This document shows, one piece after another, positions 42,372-52,913 of a stretch of DNA of 64,000 nucleotides. The notes under the pieces were generated by a model. The model did no database searches. It was given only the letters and a program-made list of their open reading frames with translations, and was not told where the DNA came from. Position 1 is the stretch's first letter. Each line of letters starts with the position of its first letter. The position numbers were made by a program, and so were the translations under genes. Origin of the DNA: CAYNEO01 sp964396245. GTDB lineage: Bacteria; Zixibacteria; MSB-5A5; GN15; FEB-12. The stretch lies in contig CAYNEO010000006.1 in assembly GCA_964396245.1 (NCBI GenBank), positions 1 to 64,000 of the forward strand, in the 5' to 3' direction.

Positions 42372-43883
42372 TCAATGCCCGCCGGCCCAGGCGGGGAAAC
42401 TGCTCAGGTCGATACCGAAGACAGCCGTCGCGAGCATATAGACAAACGCCGTGACCACTACGGCGCCAATGAAATTTAACCATATCCCGGTACGAATCAT
42501 GTGGGGCATGCGGATCTCGCCGGAGCCGAACACAATAGCGTTAGGTGGCGTAGCGACTGGCAGCATGAAGGCGCACGATGCCGAGAGAGTGGCCGGGATC
42601 ATCAGGAGCAATGGATTGACTTCGATGGCCACGGCGAGAGATGCCAGAATCGGCAGTACCATCTGAGTGGTCGCCGTATTTGAGGTCAGCTCGGTCAGGA
42701 ATGTCAGCATGAGACAGACGATCAGAACAATGAGCAGTACCGGGAAGCCGCTGAACACGTGAAGTTGTTGTCCGAGCCAGGCCGATAATCCCGATTCCTC
42801 GAATCCCCCGGCGAGGGCAAACCCGCCGCCGAAGAGAATAACGATTCCCCAGTGAAGCTGCGTGGCTGTTTCCCAGTCCATGAGGCGGCCGCCTTCTTTC
42901 GATTTCGACGGTATGATGAAGAGCAGGACCGCGATGATCATCGCGACCGTACCGTCGTCGATGAAGTCCGGCGACGGCATGATCATCGACCATCCCGGTA
43001 TGGTAAACGCGCCGAGCTCGATAGGACTTCGGAAAAGCCAGAGCAGCGAGAGGACAACGAACAGGATCAGAACGATCTTTTCTTCGTATCTGATCTGGCC
43101 GAGCCTTGCGTATTCAGTGCGGAAGACTTCCCTGCCGGCACTGAAAGTCTTCGTTCCCCGCGCGTACATGAAAATCAGCAGGAGCCAGCAAACGACAAAG
43201 AACGTGACGGCAAACGGAAGACCGAAAACAAACCACTCGGCGAAAGTGATCTGGGGGGCGTCCGGGAAGGAGATCGCAAAAATCCGCACGAATGCCAGGT
43301 TGGGCGGGGTACCGATGAGGGTGGCGGTTCCGCCTATCGAGGCGGCGTAGGCTATCCCGAGCAGGAGCCCGACGGCAAATTTACCGATCCCTTTTTCGCC
43401 GAGGCTTTCCTTGAGCTTGTAGACGATGGCCATCGCTATCGGCAGCATCATCATGGCGGTGGCGGTGTTGGAAATCCACATCGAAAGAAAGGCCGTTGCC
43501 GCCATGAAGCCGAGAATGATTCGACGCGGACTGAGCCCGATGAAAAGGATGATTTTCAGGGCTATCCGCCGGTGCAGGTGCCATTTCTGCATGGCGAGGG
43601 CCATGATGAAGCCGCCGATGAAGAGAAAGATGATGTTGTTGAAATACATCGGGGCGACAGCTTTGCCCTTCATGATGCCGAGCATCGGGAAGAGCACCAC
43701 CGGGAGAAGAGCTGTCGCTGGAATGGGGATGGCTTCGGTGATCCACCAAACCGCCATCAACACGGCAACGGCGGCCGTGAGGGTGACTTGCGGGTGTCCC
43801 GGCTGGAGGTCAGTCAGTGTAATTATCAAGACGGCCGCCACCGGGCCGAGGATCAAGCCGATTTTCTGCCTGAGATCACCCAT
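42372..43883 (-). CDS. DASS/SLC13-family sodium-coupled anion transporter
   Basis: A 503-residue polytopic protein with the paired SNT signature motifs of this family (MWISNTATAMMMLP and ELTSNTATTQMVLP), and the HxxRxA-type loop at KWHLHRRIALK. Members import dicarboxylates such as succinate, or sulfate, with sodium. Length and motif spacing are normal. I cannot choose the substrate from the sequence. Confidence 0.9.
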   Translation of the reverse strand: MGDLRQKIGLILGPVAAVLIITLTDLQPGHPQVTLTAAVAVLMAVWWITEAIPIPATALLPVVLFPMLGIMKGKAVAPMYFNNIIFLFIGGFIMALAMQKWHLHRRIALKIILFIGLSPRRIILGFMAATAFLSMWISNTATAMMMLPIAMAIVYKLKESLGEKGIGKFAVGLLLGIAYAASIGGTATLIGTPPNLAFVRIFAISFPDAPQITFAEWFVFGLPFAVTFFVVCWLLLIFMYARGTKTFSAGREVFRTEYARLGQIRYEEKIVLILFVVLSLLWLFRSPIELGAFTIPGWSMIMPSPDFIDDGTVAMIIAVLLFIIPSKSKEGGRLMDWETATQLHWGIVILFGGGFALAGGFEESGLSAWLGQQLHVFSGFPVLLIVLIVCLMLTFLTELTSNTATTQMVLPILASLAVAIEVNPLLLMIPATLSASCAFMLPVATPPNAIVFGSGEIRMPHMIRTGIWLNFIGAVVVTAFVYMLATAVFGIDLSSFPAWAGGH

Positions 43884-44000
43884 TGTTGGTCACAGTTGTG
43901 CGGTTAGCAAGCTGGATACGGTTTGCACTGATGTAACGTTAGGCAGTGGCCAACGCGGGCACAAGTTTTTTGATTGCCGACATTCAGCCGATAATCGGCT

Positions 44001-44900
44001 CTACCAGAATCCGAATTCTCCCGGCGCCTGCGAGGTGGTGAAGGTCACCTGACGTGCGGGGCATTCGGGACGATTCTCGACGGTGTGGTGGCAGGCCTCG
44101 ATGTTGAGCGTTACCTGACCGTCCTGCCCGTATGTCCGGCGGTAGAGATCGGCGACCGGAGTCAAATCAACTTCCACCCAGGTGGCCCAATAAGCCTCGC
44201 AAGGATCCGGAATTCCAAAGTGGCGCAAGTACAGCCTGGCCTGCACGGGCTCTGACTCCATAAAAATCGCCGGTGACATGAAGACCTGGAAGTAATGTCG
44301 CCGGCATCCGCCGCCGTACCGCGCACGCATTTTCAGCACGTTGCCGTCCAGGACGACTGAATCGATGTCATAGGAGTGAACCAAAAGAGCCTTCGGGTCA
44401 ATGTCGGTTATTATGACCGGATCGAGGACAGACACATACTCTTTTTGCACCTCGATTGTTGCCGACTTGAACCGGCTGCTGGTGTCGACAGCGAAGGCAC
44501 CGAAGGGATCGACACCGGGATACGGCATGAGTTCGGTGAGCACGATTCGATACCCGAAAGTATCGATCGATCCTATCTCGGATAACGGATAGGTTTCCAG
44601 CATCCCGAGCCCCGTCCTGACCGTGTCACCCTCAGGGCCGATCAGCCGAACCTGGATCTCGGCAAAGCCTTCCCAGTTGCAGAATGCACTGGCAGCACAG
44701 CGCTCGTCCCATATCAGACCATCGAAGGCAATTTTGAGCCGACCGTCGTCGACCGATGCTTCGTCACCGTAATCGAGCTGAACGATTTCGGAAGTGCCGG
44801 TATCCCCGGTAGGGTCCCAGCCGGAGTTCGTGGAATTGTCAGAGCATCCGGCTGTGAGCAGAAGAGCCAGAATGCTCGATACTAACATGAAGGTACGCAT
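44001..44900 (-). CDS. lipoprotein of unknown function
   Basis: A 299-residue lipoprotein with lipobox ALLLTAGCSDN. The mature part is beta-rich with scattered cysteines (WDERCAASAFCNWEGF, YGGGCRRHYFQVF, GIPDPCEAYWATW, IEACHHTVENRPECPAR) that could form disulfides in the periplasm or at the cell surface. I do not recognise the family. It lies alone between the DASS transporter and the divergent protease gene. Confidence 0.7.
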   Translation of the reverse strand: MRTFMLVSSILALLLTAGCSDNSTNSGWDPTGDTGTSEIVQLDYGDEASVDDGRLKIAFDGLIWDERCAASAFCNWEGFAEIQVRLIGPEGDTVRTGLGMLETYPLSEIGSIDTFGYRIVLTELMPYPGVDPFGAFAVDTSSRFKSATIEVQKEYVSVLDPVIITDIDPKALLVHSYDIDSVVLDGNVLKMRARYGGGCRRHYFQVFMSPAIFMESEPVQARLYLRHFGIPDPCEAYWATWVEVDLTPVADLYRRTYGQDGQVTLNIEACHHTVENRPECPARQVTFTTSQAPGEFGFW

Positions 44901-45029
44901 AGATTATTCCTCCTCGACCTCACTGCAATAAAGCGGTAGATATGGAATTATACAATGGCGAATTCAATATGGGCTTTCGGGGATATGGTCCGGCGGGAAC
45001 TGGACGCCGGGTGAAAACGCTCTATCTCC

Positions 45030-45057
45030 TTGACTTTTCGGCGGTTATTGTTATACT
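45030..45057 (+). promoter_or_regulatory. sigma-70-like promoter
   Basis: TTGACT, 16 bases, TATACT, about 120 bases before the secreted protease gene at 45184. Confidence 0.5.
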
Positions 45058-45183
45058 TATGCTAGTAGTCGCGTGAGCACGAACTTTGTACGACATCTCG
45101 GATCAGCGCTATTTCGAGCACACGGCTGATCCGGACTCAACAGCAACATAAACACCTTTGTTACTCGTCCGAGGCGCAACTCT

Positions 45184-48159
45184 ATGCAGCGTACCCGCCT
45201 TGTGCTGCGTGTTGTCATATTGTGGGCATTAGGCATCGGCCTGGTACAAGCCCAGGTGAGCCGGCCGATTTCTCCGAAGAGCAATCAGTCGGTCCTGAGC
45301 GCATCCGTGGCTTCCGTGAGGACGTCGACGGTAGACCGTCAGAAACTGCTCAACGAGGACCGGCTTTTTGATTCCAAGGACATCCCGCGCCGGTTTGGAG
45401 TCCCCTTTGAGGTGGACTACTCCCTGGACAATTCGGGTACATGGGATGTTTTACCGTCGGGCGGCAGGCTGTGGCGCCTGCGGATCGAGAGCCCGGGCGC
45501 ATTTTCGATAAATCTGGTTTATGATCGGTTTCACCTTCCCCGCGGGGCCACCTTTCACGTCTACAACGAAGATCGCAGTGTCGTTATCGGAGCATTTACC
45601 GACGCGAACAATCCCGACGAAGGCCGTTTCGCGACGGCGCCGGTTCCCGGCGATGTTTGTACCGTGGAGTATTTCGAGCCGGCAAATGCATCCTTTCGCG
45701 GCGAGATAACAATTACGCGGATTGTGCACGGCTATAGAGATGTTTTCGCTCTCGCGAAAGCAGATCAACCCGGCTACGGCGAATCCGGTTCATGTAACGT
45801 GAACATCAATTGCCCGGAAGGAGCGGACTGGGGGGATGCAAAAAGGTCGCTGGCTATGATCATCACGCAGGGAGGCTGGCGCCTGTGTACGGGGGCGCTG
45901 GTCAATAATGCCCGGCAGGACCGAACTCCGTACTTTTTGACTGCCAATCACTGCCTCGGTGAAGAAGATACGTGGGTATTCATGTTCAATTATGAGAGCC
46001 CCGGTTGTGATAATATCGACGGACCGATCTGGATGACGACATCGGGTGCGGTATTACGGGCCACGAACGCGTACTCTGATTTTGCCCTGATTGAGATGCT
46101 CGAACCGCCGCCGGATACCTACAATGTTTTTTATGCCGGCTGGTCAGCGGTCGACGCCACGCCGGACAGTTCGGCGACCATTCATCATCCCTCAGGAGAT
46201 ATCAAGAAAATTTCGTTTGATTACGATACACTTACGTCTACGGCGTACCTTGGCGGACCGGGGTCGGGGAATTCGCACTGGCGGGTGGGGTCATGGGATC
46301 TTGGGACGACCGAACCGGGTTCCTCGGGCGCACCGCTGTTCAACCCGGATCACCGGCTCATAGGTCAGTTGCACGGTGGCTACGCGTCGTGCACCAATCC
46401 ATCGTCGGACTGGTTCGGGAAATTCTCCCAGTCATGGTCTTATGGCAACACCGCGGTCGAGCGCCTGCGGGATTGGCTGGATCCTTACGGGACGGGCATA
46501 ACGACGCTGGACGGTCGTGAAGCAACGGGCGTGACTATCTATCACGTCGCCCTGACTGATACCCGGGAGACTGAAATCGATTATGAAGTGCGAGCCGCGG
46601 TTATATCCAATTGCGCGATAATGGATGACTCCGTGTTGCTGTGGTATACCGTGTTTGACACGACATTCACGGAGGTTCTCTCGCCAACCGGCGAGCCGGG
46701 TGAGTTCGCCGGCTATATCCCGGCACATCCGGCGGGGACTGATATTACTTACTACCTGACAGCCCGTGATTCGTGTGGAGCCGGCAAAATAAGCGACACG
46801 TTCTCCTTCCGAGTACTTGACAACGGGGTGCTGCTGACACCGATTTATATGACTGATTCAGATCGCGGCAATGAATCGGTGGAGTACCTGCTAACGGTAA
46901 CAAACACCGGCGTGAATACTAATAATTACAGTGTGACAGTGGCCGGCAATGCCTGGCCGACAGAGCTGTTTTACGCATCGGGATCCGTGCCTTCCAACCG
47001 TACCGGTTATCTTGACGCGGGCGAGAGTGTCACTTTCATGGCAAGGGTTGATATCCCCTCCAGCCTGTATGGTGATTGGGATACAGTACGAGTTGTCGCG
47101 CGGGCGTTCTTCGACAGCACTGTCGCGGCTTCTGCCATAATAAAGACTGTTTCTGAAGGTGAGCCGGTAATCCCGCCGTTATTCGAGCCGTTCGGCGACA
47201 CGGTGTTTGACCGGTCACTCTGGACGGTGACGTCGTATTCGCAAATCAACGACCGGGGCAGCGGGGAGCCGTCACCGCCTTACAGCATCAACCTCAATGG
47301 AGATCCCTATGGCGCCGATACGGTCGTTTCACAGGTAATCGATATGAATGACCAGCCAACAATGATGCTTGTCTATTATTACCAGCAGGGGGGCGGAGGC
47401 GAGGACCCCGATGAAGGCAACGACCTCCGGGTGGAGTATCTTACATCGGGCAAAGTGTGGCAACCGCTAACCCGTCACTTGGGCGTCGACTCGCCGATGA
47501 CAGAATTTGCCAGAGAAGTGCGGAGTCTTCCTTATGGCGCGTATCACGCCAACTTCCGGTTGAGATTTCGAGTGACCGGCGACGCCGGTCCATTTGACGA
47601 TTGGTTCGTAGATGATGTCAGTATCGAACCGGCTCCGGTGATTTCGGTCAATCAGACATCGATATCGGTCATTGTCTATTTCGGCGATTCCGGTACTACC
47701 GAGTTCGAGGTGTCCAATGTCGGCTTGGCCAATCTCGAGTACGGCCTTGACAGTCTACCGGCGTGGCTGGCGATCGATCGGCTTTCGGGCCTGCTGGAAC
47801 CGCAACAGATCGATACGCTTACCGCCATGATTCTATCGCAGTCACTGGATACCGGCCAGTATGTCGACAGTCTCTTCATAACGAGCAATGATCCTGACAG
47901 TCTTCGAAATCCGCTGATGATACCGGTTACGCTCACCGTGCGGGATTGGCTTTGCGGCGATGTCGACGAGGACCTGAAGGGGCCTGACCTGGCAGATATC
48001 ACTGCCTTGATCGCAATCGTCTATTTTGCCTACAGCCCGCCCAGCCATCCGGAGGCCGCCAATGTGGATGCGTCCCTTGACGGAGAGTACACACTGAACG
48101 ATATTGTCAGGTTGATAGGCTACGTATACTTTGATGGTCCGGAACTGAACTGCCGATAG
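45184..48159 (+). CDS. secreted trypsin-like serine protease with C-terminal dockerin
   Basis: A 991-residue exported protein with signal peptide (VVILWALGIGLVQAQ). The catalytic set of a chymotrypsin-fold protease is readable: histidine in FLTANHCLG (near 257), aspartate in AYSDFALIEM (near 300), serine in EPGSSGAPLFNP (near 380). Spacing and cysteines resemble lysyl endopeptidases. Beta-rich modules of ~500 residues follow. The last ~65 residues hold two dockerin-type calcium repeats (GDVDEDLKGPDLADITALI and NVDASLDGEYTLNDIVRLI), which in cellulosomes bind cohesins. It is followed 31 bases later by a second dockerin protease. Confidence 0.85.
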   Translation: MQRTRLVLRVVILWALGIGLVQAQVSRPISPKSNQSVLSASVASVRTSTVDRQKLLNEDRLFDSKDIPRRFGVPFEVDYSLDNSGTWDVLPSGGRLWRLRIESPGAFSINLVYDRFHLPRGATFHVYNEDRSVVIGAFTDANNPDEGRFATAPVPGDVCTVEYFEPANASFRGEITITRIVHGYRDVFALAKADQPGYGESGSCNVNINCPEGADWGDAKRSLAMIITQGGWRLCTGALVNNARQDRTPYFLTANHCLGEEDTWVFMFNYESPGCDNIDGPIWMTTSGAVLRATNAYSDFALIEMLEPPPDTYNVFYAGWSAVDATPDSSATIHHPSGDIKKISFDYDTLTSTAYLGGPGSGNSHWRVGSWDLGTTEPGSSGAPLFNPDHRLIGQLHGGYASCTNPSSDWFGKFSQSWSYGNTAVERLRDWLDPYGTGITTLDGREATGVTIYHVALTDTRETEIDYEVRAAVISNCAIMDDSVLLWYTVFDTTFTEVLSPTGEPGEFAGYIPAHPAGTDITYYLTARDSCGAGKISDTFSFRVLDNGVLLTPIYMTDSDRGNESVEYLLTVTNTGVNTNNYSVTVAGNAWPTELFYASGSVPSNRTGYLDAGESVTFMARVDIPSSLYGDWDTVRVVARAFFDSTVAASAIIKTVSEGEPVIPPLFEPFGDTVFDRSLWTVTSYSQINDRGSGEPSPPYSINLNGDPYGADTVVSQVIDMNDQPTMMLVYYYQQGGGGEDPDEGNDLRVEYLTSGKVWQPLTRHLGVDSPMTEFAREVRSLPYGAYHANFRLRFRVTGDAGPFDDWFVDDVSIEPAPVISVNQTSISVIVYFGDSGTTEFEVSNVGLANLEYGLDSLPAWLAIDRLSGLLEPQQIDTLTAMILSQSLDTGQYVDSLFITSNDPDSLRNPLMIPVTLTVRDWLCGDVDEDLKGPDLADITALIAIVYFAYSPPSHPEAANVDASLDGEYTLNDIVRLIGYVYFDGPELNCR

Positions 48160-48190
48160 GTCCTGCCATTCAGAGAGGGAGTGATCGCCG

Positions 48191-50740
48191 GTGAAAACAC
48201 GCGGTGTATTCATATTCGCCGTACTGGCTCTGCTGATGGTTGCCGCCACAGGGGAAGCCGCCGAGTACTATCTCCGATTCAAGGTGTCTTCACGACAAGA
48301 ACTCGACGCGGTAACGCGGATTGTGTCGATCGACAATGTTATCGACTCGGTGGTATATGCCTACGCTAATGAGGCTCAGCTCGAAGATATTCAGCGGCTC
48401 GGGTACAGCATCGAACTTCTCCCCCACCCCGGCAGCGACGCAAAAATACGCATGTCGACGGCCTCGGGGGTTACGACGGATTGGGCCAGTTACCCGACTT
48501 ATCCCGGATATGTGAGCATGATGGAGCAATTTGCAGTCGATTACCCCTCATTATGCCGGCTTGACACGATCGGTTACACCGTGGAAGGACGGTTGTTGCT
48601 GGCGGTGGAGATTTCGGATAATGTCGGAGTGGAGGAAGATGAGCCGGAAGTCCTGTTCGTCAGTTCAATCCACGGGGATGAAACCACCGGATACGTTCTG
48701 ATGCTTCGCTTGATCGATTCCCTGCTCAGCAGTTACGGTACCGATCCGCAAATCACGCGGATGGTAGACAGCCTGAGTATCTGGATTAACCCGCTGACAA
48801 ACCCGGATGGCACCTATACGAACGACGACCTTTCGGTTATCGGGGCAACCAGATACAACGCGAACTCTGTCGACCTGAATCGCAATTACCCTGATCCGGT
48901 CGCAGGGCCGCATCCGGACGGCCGGAGCTGGCAGCCGGAGACGGTGGCGATGATGGATTTTGCCGATGCCCACGATTTTGTGCTGGCGGCGAATTTCCAC
49001 GGCGGAGCCGAGGTATTCAATTACCCGTGGGATTCAAGAGTGGCGCGCCACGCCGACGATGTCTGGTTTCAGTATGTGGGCCGGATGTATGCCGATTCGG
49101 CACAGGCGAACAGCCCCAGCGGGTACCTCGATGACCTCGATGACGGTATCACCAACGGATGGGACTGGTATGCGGTCTACGGCGGACGGCAGGACTATAT
49201 GAATTTCTTTCACGGATGCCGCGAGGTCACAATCGAGATAAGCAAAGTCAAGCTGCTTTCGTCGAACCAGTTGCCTGATTACTGGGATTACAACAAGATA
49301 TCCCTCCTGCGCTACCTGGAGCAGGCACTCACGGGAATTCGGGGTGTCGTCACCGATGCAACCGGCGACTTTCCGGTCGCGGCGACGGTCACGGTCCTCA
49401 ATCACGACAAGGATAACTCTTTTGTATACAGCGATGCGGATGTCGGCGACTATCACCGAATGATCGCGCCGGGGACGTATGATCTCGTAATCTCTTCGCA
49501 GGGATATTTTCCTGACACGGTTCGCAACGTTGTCGTAAGTAGCGGAATCGTTGTGGTCGATGCTCAACTGCAGCCGCTGCCGTCGGAACCTATCCTCGTA
49601 TTTACCGACCGGAGTCCGTTTGAAGTCAATCCCGGAGATACTGTCGACATGTACGTCACTCTCACGAATGAGGGCGGCAGCGATGCGGTCAACAGCTCGG
49701 GGGTGGTTTCGACGCTTGATACCTTTGTAACGATTCAGGAGAGTTCCGCGGGATACGGGACGATTGCAGGTTTTGGCGGATCAGCCCAGTCTCTTACCCC
49801 TTACCGATTTGTCATCGACGTGAACTGTGCTCCCCTGCACGTGATTCCCTTCTCTCTCGATGTTGCGGCTGACGGCGGTTACGCGGACATGCTGGGATTC
49901 GGATTTGCGGTGGGATTGCGTTTCGAAGATTTCGAAACCGGGGATTTCACCGATTTCGACTGGCAGATGAGCGGTGATAATCCCTGGCTGATAACATCGG
50001 AGCAACCCTGGGAGGGAGCATACTGTGCGAGAAACGGCTACATTTCACACTCGCAGACATCGGTGATGTCAGTCACGCAGGAGAATCTTCTGGAAGGACA
50101 GATATCGTTCTATTTTGCCGTCTCGAGCGAAGCCGGTCACGATTTTCTCAGGTTCTTCATAGACGATACGCTTAGAGGCGAATGGTCGGGCGAAGTGGAC
50201 TGGACCAAAACCTGGTACGAAGTCACTTCCGGAACCCACACGTTCACGTGGGAATACGCCAAGGACGCGTCCACGTCATCCGGAACCGACCTGGCGTGGG
50301 TAGACTGGATCTCATTCCCGGCGCTCAATACGGATAGCGACGACGACGGGATTGTCAACTCCCTCGACAACTGCCCTCTCGCGGCTAATGCTGATCAATC
50401 CGATATCGACACGGACGGAGTTGGAGATATCTGTGATAATTGTCCCGAAGTGTATAATCCCGACCAGACCGACAGTAACGGCGACGGACGAGGCGACGCC
50501 TGTCCGGGCTGCTGCGTGGGCGAATATGCCGGAAACGCCGACTGTGATCTGGAAGACACGCGCACCCTGGCAGACATTACTCGTTTGATAGATCGCGTCT
50601 ATATCTCTCACGACCCGCTCTGCTGCGAGGCAGAGGGAAATGTGGACGGCGACGCTGAGGGGAATATCAGCCTTTCGGACATAACCCGGTTGATCGACAA
50701 CGTCTACATCTCGCATAACCCGACGGCTCCCTGTCAGTAA
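48191..50740 (+). CDS. secreted M14 zinc carboxypeptidase with dockerin
   Basis: An 849-residue exported protein (signal peptide in VFIFAVLALLMVAATGEAAE). It has the M14 zinc ligands H and E in SSIHGDETTGYV (near 160), the substrate arginine in VDLNRNYPDP, the third zinc histidine in NFHGGAEVFNYPW and the catalytic glutamate in EVTIEISKVK (near 348). A carboxypeptidase regulatory-like domain follows, then beta domains, thrombospondin type 3 calcium repeats (DSDDDGIVNSLDNCP, DTDGVGDICDNCP) and two dockerin-type repeats at the C-terminus. GTG start with GGGAG upstream. It shares its transcript with the serine protease. Confidence 0.87.
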   Translation: MKTRGVFIFAVLALLMVAATGEAAEYYLRFKVSSRQELDAVTRIVSIDNVIDSVVYAYANEAQLEDIQRLGYSIELLPHPGSDAKIRMSTASGVTTDWASYPTYPGYVSMMEQFAVDYPSLCRLDTIGYTVEGRLLLAVEISDNVGVEEDEPEVLFVSSIHGDETTGYVLMLRLIDSLLSSYGTDPQITRMVDSLSIWINPLTNPDGTYTNDDLSVIGATRYNANSVDLNRNYPDPVAGPHPDGRSWQPETVAMMDFADAHDFVLAANFHGGAEVFNYPWDSRVARHADDVWFQYVGRMYADSAQANSPSGYLDDLDDGITNGWDWYAVYGGRQDYMNFFHGCREVTIEISKVKLLSSNQLPDYWDYNKISLLRYLEQALTGIRGVVTDATGDFPVAATVTVLNHDKDNSFVYSDADVGDYHRMIAPGTYDLVISSQGYFPDTVRNVVVSSGIVVVDAQLQPLPSEPILVFTDRSPFEVNPGDTVDMYVTLTNEGGSDAVNSSGVVSTLDTFVTIQESSAGYGTIAGFGGSAQSLTPYRFVIDVNCAPLHVIPFSLDVAADGGYADMLGFGFAVGLRFEDFETGDFTDFDWQMSGDNPWLITSEQPWEGAYCARNGYISHSQTSVMSVTQENLLEGQISFYFAVSSEAGHDFLRFFIDDTLRGEWSGEVDWTKTWYEVTSGTHTFTWEYAKDASTSSGTDLAWVDWISFPALNTDSDDDGIVNSLDNCPLAANADQSDIDTDGVGDICDNCPEVYNPDQTDSNGDGRGDACPGCCVGEYAGNADCDLEDTRTLADITRLIDRVYISHDPLCCEAEGNVDGDAEGNISLSDITRLIDNVYISHNPTAPCQ

Positions 50741-50865
50741 TAGCTGCTGTGCAGGCAACTCTTCAAATTTCTCGCCAAAATACGGTCTATCGCACTGGAT
50801 GGAACAGTGTCCAGCGCGGGCTGTTACTGAGGTAACAAAAAGCCGGCAAGGCAGTTAGTAGTTTG

Positions 50866-50895
50866 TTGACCGCCCCCGCGTTTGTCTTGTATAAC
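50866..50895 (+). promoter_or_regulatory. sigma-70-like promoter of the trehalose operon
   Basis: TTGACC, 18 bases, TATAAC, about 85 bases before the first gene at 50980. Confidence 0.5.
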
Positions 50896-50979
50896 TCACT
50901 GGACAGTAATAAATGCCCGGTCGTTGCCGAATGCGGGAATAGTGCGTAATTACAACGGCCGCTTGGAGTTCTAAAGGAT

Positions 50980-51666
50980 ATGGAGACAACAACCGAGAAC
51001 ACTAATATGCCCTTTGCGATAAAAGATTGCGCCCTCATTCCACGGATGGTCGGTATCGGCAGGGCGATGAATCTTCGGGAATTGCAGGAACGGATTCAGA
51101 TGGCGCCGGTGGAGAGCCTCTTTCACCACTTCTGCGAAACGGTGATCAGACCGACTTTCGATGACCCTGAGTTTCGGAATGACCTGGCCGTTTGGGCGTC
51201 TCACTCATTACGTGACCGGGTGCTTGCGGAGCGGCTGGGTATCATTAACCCATACGCACTCAATGACTTCGAAGAATTACGCTGGATCGTCCAGGACATA
51301 CTGGAAGAACGGCTGGCGGAACTTCCGCATATCCCCTGGGCTCCGCGAGGAGACGAATTCCGGTTCATGCAGGCGGTGACGGTCGTCTTCGATACCGGGA
51401 AGAAGCTCGAGCGGCCAGCTGATTTAGTTCGTGAACTGCCCCACATGAGTCTGGGGTCGGTATACTATCACTTCGTGGAGGCAAGGCGGCGAACGGAGTC
51501 AAAAACCGACGATTTTCGCGCCTGGCTGGCCGATTTTAACGAACATACCAAGAAGCTTTGTGAAGCTCTGAAGAGTATCGATTTTTATTTTCTGGCACTT
51601 CCGGAACTGAAACAGGCACTGATCAACAAGACCCGACAGATCAGCGTGGAGACAGCCCATGGATAG
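50980..51666 (+). CDS. DUF5752-like protein of the trehalose operon
   Basis: A 228-residue soluble helical protein (LRELQERIQMAPVESLFHHFCETVIRPTFDDPEF, and a second similar part, LVRELPHMSLGSVYYHFVEARRR, suggesting an internal duplication). From memory it belongs to the DUF5752 group found next to trehalose synthases. It overlaps the TreT gene by 8 bases. The biochemical role is unknown; it may regulate or scaffold the enzyme. Confidence 0.65.
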   Translation: METTTENTNMPFAIKDCALIPRMVGIGRAMNLRELQERIQMAPVESLFHHFCETVIRPTFDDPEFRNDLAVWASHSLRDRVLAERLGIINPYALNDFEELRWIVQDILEERLAELPHIPWAPRGDEFRFMQAVTVVFDTGKKLERPADLVRELPHMSLGSVYYHFVEARRRTESKTDDFRAWLADFNEHTKKLCEALKSIDFYFLALPELKQALINKTRQISVETAHG

Positions 51667-52903
51667 GACACTGGCAGATTACGAACCGGTGGTGGGGCTG
51701 AACGCCATCTCGCAGTTGCGGCAACTGGCCGATGATCTGACAGGCGCGCGGGTGGTGCATGTCAATTCGACGCGGGTCGGGGGCGGCGTGGCGGAAATCC
51801 TGTCATGGTTGATTCCGTTGATGAAAGAGCTGGGGCTTGACGCCGAGTGGGAAGTTATCGAGGGAAATCCCGGATTTTTCAATACGACAAAGGCCTTTCA
51901 TAACGGACTTCAGGGAAACCCGGTCATTCTCTCCGATCAGATGATCAAGACCTACGAGGCTACCGTGGCCGAAAATGCCGAACGGCTGCGTCCCATTCTC
52001 GAGGAAGCGGATTTTGTGTTTATTCACGATCCACAACCGGCGGCGCTTTTGGACATGTGCGGCAATCGCAAGGGGAAGTGGATCTGGCGGTGCCATATCG
52101 ACGCCAGTCACCCAAACAGGCGGATCTGGAACTACATCCGTTCTAAGGTATCGAGATACGATGCCTCGATATTTTCAATGCCGGATTTCGCCCAGCGTAT
52201 GGATCATCCTCAGTTTATCATAGCGCCCAGTATCGATCCGCTGAGCGAGAAGAACACCGAATTATCGCAGGAAGAGATTGCCCGGGTCCTCGAGGAACAC
52301 TCTATCGTTGTCGATGACGACACGCCGATTATTACCCAGATTTCGCGGTACGATCGATTCAAGGACCCGTTGGGCGTGATCAAGGCACACCAGCTTCTCA
52401 ACGGCGCTTTCAACTCGCACCTCATTCTCGCCGGAGGCGGCGCCAGCGACGATCCCGAGGGGGAAGCGGTGCTGCAGGAGGTCAGGGAGGCGGCCGACGG
52501 AAACAAGCGGGTGCACGTACTGATGTTGCCCGGCGATGCGCACCGCACGATCAACGCTCTCCAGCGGGCATCGACAATTGTCTTCCAGAAATCGCTGCAG
52601 GAGGGATTTGGATTGACGGTGACGGAAGCGATGTGGAAGGGCAAGCCGGTGATCGGAGGGAATGTGGGTGGTATTCGTCTGCAGGTGCACAATCATCACA
52701 CCGGTTTTCTCGTGGACACACCTGAAGGCGCGGCGTTGAGAACGCGCGAATTGTTGCGGCGGCCGGAACGAATCAAGGCGATGGGACAGACGGCTCGAAA
52801 GTTCGTGACCGATAATTTTCTATTGAACCGCCACCTGAGAGAATATATGACACTTATGCTGGGATTGAGAAGAGGGCTTGCAAATCACCTTATCGCAGAC
52901 TAA
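51659..52903 (+). CDS. treT: trehalose synthase TreT-like GT4 glycosyltransferase
   Basis: A 414-residue GT-B enzyme. The start VHVNSTRVGGGVAEILSWLIPLMKELG and VIEGNPGFFNTTKAFHNGLQG, and the late KSLQEGFGLTVTEAMWKGKPVIGG with the E(x)7E pattern, match TreT, which joins a nucleotide sugar and glucose into trehalose. The ATG lies inside the end of the DUF5752 gene. OtsB follows after 10 bases, so this operon mixes the one-step TreT route with a phosphatase of the OtsAB route. Confidence 0.85.
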   Translation: MDRTLADYEPVVGLNAISQLRQLADDLTGARVVHVNSTRVGGGVAEILSWLIPLMKELGLDAEWEVIEGNPGFFNTTKAFHNGLQGNPVILSDQMIKTYEATVAENAERLRPILEEADFVFIHDPQPAALLDMCGNRKGKWIWRCHIDASHPNRRIWNYIRSKVSRYDASIFSMPDFAQRMDHPQFIIAPSIDPLSEKNTELSQEEIARVLEEHSIVVDDDTPIITQISRYDRFKDPLGVIKAHQLLNGAFNSHLILAGGGASDDPEGEAVLQEVREAADGNKRVHVLMLPGDAHRTINALQRASTIVFQKSLQEGFGLTVTEAMWKGKPVIGGNVGGIRLQVHNHHTGFLVDTPEGAALRTRELLRRPERIKAMGQTARKFVTDNFLLNRHLREYMTLMLGLRRGLANHLIAD

Positions 52904-52913
52904 TATAGAGTTG

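Noticed and set aside
42852..43907. 351-codon plus-strand frame over the DASS transporter
   Set aside because: Charged, low-complexity translation typical of the antisense of a membrane protein gene.
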